Position numbers and translations under genes: made by a program
In this document: positions 55,691 to 64,000 of the stretch, in pieces
Numbering within the stretch: position 1 is the first letter of the stretch
Layout: each line of letters starts with the position of its first letter
The notes under the pieces: model-generated
Databases searched by the model: none
The model's input: only the letters and a program-made list of their open reading frames with translations
Told to the model about the DNA's origin: nothing
Assembly (NCBI GenBank): GCA_025617745.1
Contig: CM046868.1
Span: forward strand, 17,860,615 to 17,924,614
Source: Heliocidaris erythrogramma
Taxonomy: Eukaryota > Echinodermata > Echinoidea > Camarodonta > Echinometridae
Length of the DNA stretch: 64,000 bases
Direction of reading: 5' to 3'

Positions 55691-56560
55691 TATGCTCGGT
55701 CACACTACCTACATGTATATGAACAAAGTGTTTTTACAGTGTTTTCTTAATGTATCATTCATATGGGGACCGTTTTTTAGTATTACACCGTCTCAAGTAC
55801 ACTAATCATGCTAATGGATTATTGCGAGTTCTTAACGGTACAGCAAAAACGCTTCGAATGGCATTTGCTCGTTTCAAGCCTTGTTCACATATGACGTGAG
55901 ATGTGAGTTCGTGCAGCGGTAATGTCTGCGGTGCGGTCAGCTCTCTGTCTTCGCCTGCAGCATGTGCAAACCGACTCTGAACGGACCCGGTTCGAAGCTA
56001 AGTCGTCAAGGGTTTCGGATGATGACATTAAAGTTCTGTCCCAGGAGTAAATAATCGTAATCTGATTGACACCTTTTTTCCATTTTTATTTCTTTCCCTT
56101 TTCACATAATCACATACAAATTATATCATACATTGAAAATAATCACATAATCACATACAAATTATATCATACATTATTTGAAACAAATTATGTCAAACAT
56201 TGAATGCAAAGTATACAAGTAAATCATGTAAATGGACTTAAAAGTTTTAAAGTTAAGACGTGCTTCACCAAAATTAAAAAAAAGCAGGGATAGGCACCTA
56301 ATCACATACAAATTATATCATACATCAAACAAAGTGTAAACATGTACATGTAAATCATTTAAATGGACCTAAAAATCTTAAGATGAGCTTCGTTCAAATA
56401 GGAAGAAAAACAGGATGAAAGGCACCTAATCCCACGAACTTACATACTTGATCTTGTAATAAAGGAAAGATTTATCTACATCCCCTTCTCCCCCCCCCCC
56501 CCCCCCCTCTCCCACCCTTCACACAACACACACACACACACACACACACGTTTACATGGC
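55691..56560. other. Non-coding stretch
   Basis: 'aatcacatacaaattatatcatacat' is repeated near 56107, 56149 and 56301. A C-run lies at 56491-56508 and a (CA)n at 56526-56549. I see no gene. Confidence 0.6.
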
Positions 56561-57110
56561 TTTACTTCCGAGGACAACTATTGTTCCTCTATTGTTACTC
56601 GTCCTCGGACAGTCGACGGAATAAAGCACAAATTCATTGTTCGACGTTCGAGGACTATTGTCCGGCTTCCGAGGACCATTGTTGTCATGATTTTTTTTTT
56701 GTTCTCTGTCCGAAAATGTCCTCGGACATAATGCTAAACAAACGCACCCCTATACACAACACACACACGTCTGTAAAATCCCAAGTACAGACGCACACCT
56801 ACGCACACCCCCCCCCCCCCACACACACACACAAATGTGATCCTCTTCACCATCTCAACCTCCCCCCGTTTCTCTATTTCCCATCTTTCTCTCTCTCTGT
56901 CTCTCTCTATTCCCATCCCACTTCCTCATTCTCTGTCTCTCTATCTCTCTATTTTCCTCCATCTCGCCATCTTTCCCTCTTTGCCCATTTCTCCCCTCCC
57001 CCGCCCCTTCTCTCTCTCTATCTCTCTTTCTCTTTCTCTCTCTCTCACTCTTATCCGCCCCTATCATCTCACTATTCACCCTTCTCTTGTTTTTTTTTAA
57101 ATCTTTCTAA
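56561..57110. repeat. TCCGAGGAC words, then CA and CT simple repeats
   Basis: 'ttccgaggac' and 'gtcctcgga' words alternate at 56566-56730. A (CA)n with a C-run lies at 56803-56833, and a (CT)n-rich block at 56870-57080. The long frame 56581-57192 passes through these and is not a gene. Confidence 0.7.
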
Positions 57111-57835
57111 TGCTTCTTTCCCTGTGTCTGAAGTTACATCCAAATGGGTGTCGTGTAACTTTGACGCCTTAAAATTGCTCGTTAGGAATTAGGCCTATAT
57201 ATAAAAGCAAATGTGTTGTGCATGGCGATATGGGGCTGCAATTTGAAGATAGACACATGATGAAGACCTTTATCGTTTGAGCATCTATTCTAATCGCACA
57301 GAGATAACCCAATTTTAAAACGGAACTTGCCTCTTTCCTAAAAAGCCATGGTTGACGATCCCCAGGCCATAATGTCCCTCTATGACCTGATTACATGAGT
57401 ACCATGTAATAAAGCTTTCCAGAGGGTTCGAGAGGGTTTAGAGGTGACATGGCATTTTGGGAAATATGCTAGTACTTAGCATCGGCATTAGGGAATTGTA
57501 ATCGCAATTATTGGGATGACCACGAAAGGACGCAGATATATTATGGAGGCAGCTAAACCGATAACGCAAGCCCGAAGATGACAATTTCATATTTAAGATA
57601 ACGTTTATCTTCAAATATTGTTAATTGCGTTTATTTTATCGTTAGCGTGTTGTGAAGGTAAATGCAACTGCATTATACGCATTATCTTCCACCCCTCCCC
57701 CCATTTAGAGCGCTTCTCTTTGATTAACCCGAAATGGGTACAAATTAGGATTTAAACAAAATACAAATTGCCATATGCAAATTATACCACAATGCCGCAA
57801 TTTTCTTAATTATCAACACGTTTAGATCCCCATTC
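57111..57835. other. Non-coding stretch
   Basis: I see nothing recognisable. Confidence 0.5.
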
Positions 57836-58045
57836 AGAATATCTATCGGCATATCTTCAACTGCTGTCGGCATCTTTGCTAACTTTTAACACCTGTCCGC
57901 AAATTCTTAAAAGAGATATTTTTACAACACATTTTGAATATTTATCGGCATATCTTCAACTGCTGTCGGCATTTTTTATAACTTTTAACACCTGTCCGCA
58001 AATTCTTAAAAGAGAGATTTTTACAACACATTTTGATTGCACGTT
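57836..58045. repeat. Tandem 99-bp duplication
   Basis: 'tatcggcatatcttcaactg' starts at 57844 and 57943. 'acaacacattttga' ends each unit. The two units are nearly identical. Confidence 0.92.
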
Positions 58046-58784
58046 GGGAATGTCTAATATTAAACGTATCGACAAATTTCAAAATTTGAGGGAACATTTT
58101 TACCTTTTACCTGGTGTCAAGTCGGCAACATTCACAATTTTAGTACCCCATTCTTTTTTCTTTCTTTCTTATGTTTTGTTGAAAATTGTGCTTTTATGTC
58201 GGTGTCTCTGATGATACAAGATCAACACTATGATTATGTAGGTCAGTCAATTACGCTAAGTGACCAAGCTACCGTTAATCCACTAGTAAATTTCCGCAAA
58301 TAATATGAATGAGTGGAAAATTCGTTACTCTAAGCTTCAGCTATTAACGTTTGTAAATTTCATGGGTGTCCATCCGGGGGGGGGGGGGATATATATCCCC
58401 CCACAATTTGAGGTGGGATGGCCTGTATTATCACCCCCCCCCCCCAATACTTTTGGATTAAAACAAATAAGAATTATGATACATTAACTTAATACTAATA
58501 ATTAGCCAAATTCATTATGTTTAATCTTGAAATACCAGTAAGGAAATAAGAAATGCCATAATTTTAATGCGAAAATATCGAAGAAAATTCGTTCGCTCGC
58601 ATTGTTATTCTCAATTGAGGGGTTTCGTCCATTAGCGTAGATCCGTGCATTCCTTCTTTTCATTAAAAAAAAAAACATTTTGGGATGCTCTAAAATACAA
58701 GTTTTATAGAATTTTTTTTTTAAAGTCCCTGATGTGGGAGGGGGGTATCCCTTCCCACATCCTCCCCTGATCGGTCGCTTCGCT
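58046..58784. other. Non-coding stretch with G-run and C-run
   Basis: A G-run at 58376-58388 and a C-run at 58433-58445 are separated by ~45 bp and may be a small palindromic MITE. I see no gene. Confidence 0.5.
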
Positions 58785-59513
58785 CAGTGGCGTATCTAGG
58801 GGCCAGGAGGCACATGGAGGGGGCGCAAAAAACGCAAAAGAGAGAAAGAAAAAAAAGTGGAAATAAATATTATGCGCCCCCAAATCCGCAGGGGAAAATG
58901 CACTAGAAATCTAGTTTTTGAATGTTTGAAATGCGAAAATTTTCCAAACCTTTGCTCCCTCGCATAATCATTTTCTTTCAGGATCTCGTAATTTCACGCC
59001 CCCAGTAGGCCTATATAGTTCTTAAAGGGATCACAATTTGAAAAAATAACGATGTAATTGCTTTGCTCGCAATATCATGTAAGTTTCATATGACTCCTGC
59101 TAAATATTGCGCCCCAATATAGGATAAAGTGTACAAAACAGCATTTGCAAAGGTTCAACTTTTGAAAGAAATAACCTCAGGTAGCCTTGCTGAATTTCTC
59201 GAATCTTTCTTAAGCCTATATAGGGTTTACGTTAGTTTTGCTCCAGATTGCAGAAGTGAGTGAATAGAAAACCGTTTATCAATGTACAAAATTCGAGCTT
59301 CTCTACCACTCAATTGCGGTGGTCAATTGCAAACTTTCCTGGGTAAAATGCACAAGAAATTGTGTTTTTTAGGCTTAAAAATGGAAAAATTTGCCGCTCG
59401 GTCGCTTCGCTCCCTCGCTAACGTAGATAAATTTGGGCACGGGGGGGGGGGGGGGAGGGACATAACTTCATGCCCCGGGCGTCATAGTCCCTAGATACGC
59501 CACTGCTTTCGCT
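58777..59513. mobile_element. 721-bp hAT-like element, CAGTGGCGTATCTAGGG ends
   Basis: The element is 58785-59505, with ends CAGTGGCGTATCTAGGG and CCCTAGATACGCCACTG. Flanks GCTTCGCT and CTTTCGCT agree in six of eight bases, compatible with an old 8-bp duplication. It has no transposase frame. Internal sequence is degenerate, with 'gcttcgctccctcgc' phrases. A lone matching end (GTAGATACGCCACTGC) lies at 62692-62707. Confidence 0.82.
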
Positions 59514-59636
59514 CCCTCGCCGATCCCCCCCCCCCCCCCCCAATTGTGAACACGGATCGACACCCCTGGTAAAGATAATATTCAAATGACAGATGTCCGA
59601 ATAATTTACAAGTAACAAGTTCTCGAAAAATTTGAT

Positions 59637-59880
59637 TGTTGGCTCAGTTGGTTAGAGCACCCGCCTCATGAACGTGAGGTCGTGGGTTCGAAACCTGGCC
59701 GAGTCATACCAAAGACTTCAAAAATGGGACTTTCTGCTACCTTGCCAGGCGCTCGGCATATTAGAAAGGAGAAGGGTAATAATGACATATTATGTTATGC
59801 AGGGCCACTGGAAGAGCAGTTTGATAACTGAAGTGGCTACCCCTGGGTAAATAAACGTTTTTATTATTATTATTATTATT
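59637..59880 (+). mobile_element. tRNA-derived SINE, second family
   Basis: The head 59641-59705 is tRNA-like: D arm GGCTCAGTTGGTTAGAGCA (A box), CAT in the anticodon position, and B box GGGTTCGAAACC. The anticodon stem does not pair fully, so it is not a working tRNA. The body has 'ccaggcgctcggcatattag' and 'gtggctacccctgggtaaa', and ends in (TTA)n at 59860-59880. A fragment of this family lies at 705-812. Confidence 0.88.
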
Positions 59881-60639
59881 CTGCCTGAGTTACAACAAAA
59901 ATACTTGTTCTTCAGACTTCTAAGCTGTACTACACTGTGACTAAGTTTTAATGTTCCAGGAAAAAATGAAATAATCGATTAAAAAAAATGTTTTAGGCAG
60001 TAACGTTTTCTCTATTATCATGTGGCCCACATTTGCATTGGATAGTCACCTTTTTCTTCAAAATTTCAATAGGGCCTCAAAATTCGCAACTGTCTAAAAT
60101 AATCTAATATAGATGCAGCTCGACTACAAGGTTGATTTATTCAAGTATCATGATGTTTTTATGATCTCATCTATCAATTGTTTACCCCTTTCCATTATTC
60201 ATGTCATTACACCTCCGACAGAATAATACCAATAGAAAAATACTGTTTGTTATAATACCAGCAAGCCAGAGAAATCATGGGATTGTTTTGAAGACGCCAT
60301 TGGGCATTGAGCTTTCTGGAATACTCTGGAGTGCGACACCAAAGCTTTCAACCAAAGATTGATTACGCGGTCTGTATTTATATGCATTGAGAGCAGACGG
60401 CAGTGTTTATTCAAATCTAACCTAGATTTTCTTTCTTTTCTTTGTCTTCCCCTTGGTTTGTATTAGGAAACTAACACGGATAGTACTTTCTCGCTGGAAA
60501 ACCAGATCATGTCATCCAATGCCACGTTGGCTTTTACTGAGTGCTATACTGATAATGGAATGAGTTATATTGTTGAATTAATGAATTTATAGATAGATGG
60601 TAACAATTCTTAGGTGGATATGTTTATTTATATTATTTA
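59881..60639. other. Non-coding stretch
   Basis: I see no gene or repeat. Confidence 0.5.
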
Positions 60640-61160
60640 TTTATTATGGTATATGATGATTGACCAGCAGCACAGGGGCTGAAGGGGTCAATTTACAATC
60701 AGATATATATGTGCATATTATATACAATAGAATCGCATCAAATATATAAAAAGATACATAATTGGAAGCAAAACGAAAATACTAAGATTTACGCTACACA
60801 AATAATAAGATAACAAGTGTGAAAAGTGAGAGAAAGAGAGAAAAAGTAAAGAATAGGAAAGAAAAGGGAAGAGAAAGAAGGAAGGAGATAGATAGAAAGG
60901 AGAAGATTTGGGAGCAATACATAAGTATAACCAAGTTAGAAAGCCATAACCATGTAAAATGAGTCATACATTTAGGTATGGAATCTGAGAAGTGAAAATG
61001 TTTGGGATGCAAAGCGTGGGGGGGGGGGGTTATTTCAAGATTCTGGCAAGGTGAGGGATGGTGGATTTTCGATATCGTTCTGTATTGCATTTAATTGTAG
61101 GGAAGCCAGTCATGTTACGAAGCTGTCTTAAATTTGAATTACATCTAGGGACGGGAAGAA
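60640..61160 (-). pseudogene. LINE 3' end with ORF2 C-terminal residues
   Basis: On the minus strand from ~61160 the frame reads LRNMTGFPTIKCNTERYRKS, then IPHLARILK and a stop near 61038, the same ending as at 53702-53830. A 3' untranslated region follows, with 'gaccccttcagcccctgtgc' near 60695-60660 and an AT-rich end. The frame at 60794-61090 is in a shifted register through a C-run. Confidence 0.6.
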
Positions 61161-62685
61161 GGTGTTTGTGGTGATCAGATTTTTTGATTTTTTGTCCAAA
61201 GCTTAGCAAAAGGGAATCTCTTCTATCTCTTCTATGTTGCTACGTCTGTTACATTTTATACAGATTGCTTATTTGAATTCACAGATATTTCAATGAACGA
61301 GTCATGATTTTCTTTCATTCGATTTGTTTTTTCTTCTGTGATGTCAACATGTTCTAAGGCTCGGCTAAGGCTAAGATTCGGGGGCAGGGTGACGGGTCAA
61401 CTGTCAAGTACAAGCAAAAAATAATGAGACAGCATTAAATTTCCCACAAGTCTGGATAAATTCTAAATTTGCGGACAGAAATTTACAAGGGACATAATTC
61501 CCCATCATACATCCCTCTATAGTGGGCCTGGATTTTAATTCCCCGTTCGTTTGGCTTAATGGTGGTAGAAAATGATATCAAAAGAAGCACACTTTCTTGT
61601 GGCACACTATACTATTTATCATTCAAATATTTGTACAACAGTTTTGAGATAGATGTAGGCACAAATCATCTTTTTTAAATTCCTGTTGATAATAAGATGT
61701 TAAACAGGTGTCCTCAAGGAGTGGTGAGTATTTTCCCTGACTCCCCCATAGCTGTTCTGTTAACACCTGTGTAGGCAGTGTATGGTCTATCAGAACAGAT
61801 GGTCATCTCTGGCAAAGCTACATACCATTGTCTCTCCTCAGCTCACTAGTGATTGACAGATGATGTCATTGCAGGAATGAGATCGGGGCAAATTTTTATT
61901 TATTTCTTTTAATTTTTTTATATTTTTTTTTTGGGGGGGGTGCTTAGCATCTTTGAGAAATTGACTTAATTTTTTTTTTAATTTATGAAACATATTTAGA
62001 TGTTTGAATAACAAAATATAAGTTGTATGCATCAACTTGCATTTGGGTTGCAGGAGACCTATGCAGCTGGGGATTGTATACATGATGAAGTGGAACTGTA
62101 CTTTCGTCCCTCATGACCGTATAATGGTGTGATAAGAAAGTGTTTAATGACGTCATTAAAGAGGTCAAGACACTATACTTGGTCTGTATTTTTGAGACAG
62201 GAATAGCCTACGCATCCACTAACCAAAGATCATGTCTCGAAGAATGTCTCACGTCGAGTTGAAATAAGGTGTGTTAACATAAGCGAGGCGGGGGGGGGGG
62301 GGTGAGGGGGAGGGGGGCTGGTGCGATACTCATGATTTGGGAATTGACTTGGATACAATGCGTACAGATTACTTGTTTACCGCATTGACCATATTTAATT
62401 GATCAGCACCATTAATTCTAAAGATGAACATCCGTGGGACACATCTTAGGACCCTAGGTGGACATGATAATGTGCGCTGAAAAACATTTGCGTCTGGGGC
62501 AAATTGCGCCCCTCCCCCTCCCCACCCTCCCAGCCCCGCCCCGTACTGACTGTGCAATCGAGGGAACAATGCTAGTTTTTGTGCATTTTAAGAACAGGAA
62601 GTTCTAAAGGGAGCACGGCATCGAGCGATACAATTGCTCCCCTTCAAGTGCCGCTCGGGGCATGGCCCCTGTCTCCCCCCCCCCC
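61161..62685. other. Non-coding stretch with several G-runs
   Basis: G-runs lie at 61019-61029 (just before) and 62289-62302. I see no gene; frames at 61838-62168 and 62369-62569 lack domains. Confidence 0.45.
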
Positions 62686-62844
62686 CCCCCGGTAGATACG
62701 CCACTGCATGGGTGGATTGCTTTGCATTCTCTTTTTTTTGTAACAGTGAATGCTAAGCATGATTCTCTCTGTTTCCCTTTCTACCAGAGGCGGCGATCCC
62801 GGGGCGGGGCAGGGGGCACAGTACCCCCACTTTTTCAAGTACCC
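62686..62844. other. Edges of hAT-like MITEs around poly-C
   Basis: CGGTAGATACGCCACTGC (62690-62707) matches the end of the 58785-59505 element after a C-run. CCAGAGGCGGCGATCCCGGG (62785-62804) looks like the opposite type of edge and leads into the GTGCCCC array. I cannot pair them with certainty. Confidence 0.45.
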
Positions 62845-63152
62845 CAAAAGTGCCCCTTTCATAGCTGATAAGTGCCCCCTTTAACCTCAGACATTACTGC
62901 CCCACAAGAAATCTAATTGCCCCTTTTTTGTCTAATTAGTGCCCATTTCCCGTTCTAATAGTGTAAGTTTTCCTTCTCTAAGTGCCCCTTTTCACTTCTG
63001 ATAAGTGCCTCTTTTCCTTCGTATAACTGCGCCCTTTATTCTTTGTGATATATGCCCATTTCACCTTTTGATAAGTAGTGCCCCCTTTAACCTCAGTCAT
63101 TAGTGCCCCTTTTGAAATATGTGCCTTTGTTTTTCATCTGATTAGTGCCTAG
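62845..63152. repeat. GTGCCCCTTTT word array, first part
   Basis: About 12 copies of 'ctgataagtgccccttt' in one orientation. The array is the same as at 55255-55690 and continues after the foldback at 63730. Confidence 0.85.
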
Positions 63153-63153
63153 T

Positions 63154-63729
63154 CTTTTGACAAGGCCCTCGTGACTTGGCTATTTTTCTCGGCAAGTAAG
63201 CTAGTAATGGCTGCATAACAAGACTAGCCGCCCAGCCCGGTGAATGCGCGATCGAGCGACGTGAGTCCGAGTGCCTTTTGGAACCTATCCTTTGTTCCTA
63301 GCGAGGATCTGCTACCTTATAGGTAGGAGCCAATCAGCGAACGTATCTTCGCATGACGTCAGCATAAATTTGGTATGCAAATTCGCCTTCATCTGGAACT
63401 AGCTCGATCGGCCTATGCGATCGGCCTATGCGCTCGGCACACCCGGCGCTGCGGCCCGTGCAAGCTACATCTATCATGGAAAGCAAGCCCCGCAGATACC
63501 GCTGTGATTGGTCGATAATCCTCGGTAGGCGTGTGTAATCATACGAATGTCAACTCGTGAATAATTCATATCGGACGATGGAAACCCAAGTTCCAAAAGG
63601 CCTCGCGACTAAAGTCGCTCGATCGCGCGTTCACCCGCGGGCCGTGTTGATTCTTTTCGTCGCCGGCTAATCTCATCTCAGGCACAGCATGACGAGGAAA
63701 ATAGCCAAGTCACGAGGCCTTGTCAAAAG
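63154..63729. mobile_element. GC-rich foldback element splitting the word array
   Basis: The ends CTTTTGACAAGGCC and GGCCTTGTCAAAAG are perfect. The inverted match continues inward (GTGACTTGGCTATTTT and its inverse; GCGCGATCGAGCGAC and GTCGCTCGATCGCGCG; CCTTTTGGAAC and its inverse) over about 150 bp per arm. The centre has a small direct repeat, GATCGGCCTATGC. It has no protein. Target duplication is not clear because the flanks are both array words. Confidence 0.85.
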
Positions 63730-63970
63730 GATAATTAGTGCCCATTTTCCGTTCTAATAGTATAATTTTCCCTTCTTATAAGTGTCCTTTTTCACCTCTG
63801 ATAAGTGACCCTTTTTCTTCGTATGACTGCCCCTTCTTCTTTCTATTACGTGCAATTTTCACCTTCTGATAAGTGCCTCTTTTTAAGTGCCCCTTTTCTT
63901 TCTAATAGTATTATTTTCCCTATTGATAAGTGCCCCTTTTGTCTTCTGATAAGTACCCTACATATATACC
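63730..63970. repeat. GTGCCCCTTTT word array, second part
   Basis: About nine more copies of the word, in the same orientation as 62845-63152, so the foldback inserted within one array. The frame at 63805-63993 is a repeat translation. Confidence 0.85.
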
Positions 63971-64000
63971 TATATATTGTACCATATACCTAGCTCCAAA

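Noticed and set aside
56581..57192. 203-residue plus-strand frame
   Set aside because: It crosses CA, C and CT simple repeats; the composition is low-complexity throughout.
59641..59705. tRNA with CAT anticodon
   Set aside because: The anticodon stem is mismatched, and a SINE body with an ATT tail follows.

Overview
This window reads as nuclear DNA from a marine invertebrate. It carries eukaryotic tRNA genes without an encoded CCA, tRNA-derived SINEs, three kinds of LINE, a DIRS-type retroelement and many MITEs, and it has no operons. The mix (DIRS element, SINEs whose tails read 'aaatgggtacc..gg', the AGCTCACCTGAG element with long tandem cores, a TTAGGG-type interstitial motif) suggests a marine deuterostome, perhaps a sea urchin. 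That is an inference from repeat style, not a proven identification. I see only one host protein-coding exon, a C-type lectin exon on the minus strand near 49.2-49.5 kb, plus two tRNA genes that look intact: Arg-TCT at 11.34 kb and Leu-AAG at 41.27 kb. Most other coding potential belongs to decayed mobile elements.

Layout: 0-3.2 kb holds a MITE, a SINE tail and a GTTGG/CCAAC word-rich element. 3.24-6.4 kb is a minus-strand DIRS-like retroelement (gag with CCHC knuckle, RT, RNase H) with frameshifts, a possible gag intron and a 40-bp repeat array behind it. 7-14 kb is mostly non-coding, with several MITEs, a hairpin array, tRNA-Arg and a 210-bp tandem repeat. 14.4-24.5 kb is a composite: a degenerate minisatellite, a 2.5-kb tandem duplication that includes the 3' half of an RTE-like LINE, and the rest of that LINE interrupted by a 2-kb inverted-repeat DNA element. 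The LINE is bracketed by ~190-bp inverted arms. 24.8-28 kb has a SINE and a broken CR1/Jockey-like LINE. 29-32.8 kb has two large non-autonomous elements. 33-45 kb is largely featureless apart from minisatellites, purine-rich blocks, tRNA-Leu and foldback elements.

45.5-54.4 kb is dense: a nested foldback with two outward-facing tRNA-like modules, a minus-strand LINE, the lectin exon with a MITE at its end, three tRNA-Leu pseudogenes, and an hAT-type MITE with a perfect 8-bp target duplication sitting in a LINE tail. 54.8-64 kb has short-word arrays (TTCCGAAGGTTCAT and GATAAGTGCCCCTTTT), an hAT-like element, a SINE, a LINE tail and a GC-rich foldback.

The genes do not form a shared pathway. 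The biology here is transposon turnover: nesting, duplication, capture of promoter-like sequence, and possible exonisation at the lectin exon. Coordinates of repeat edges are by eye and may be off by a few bases.
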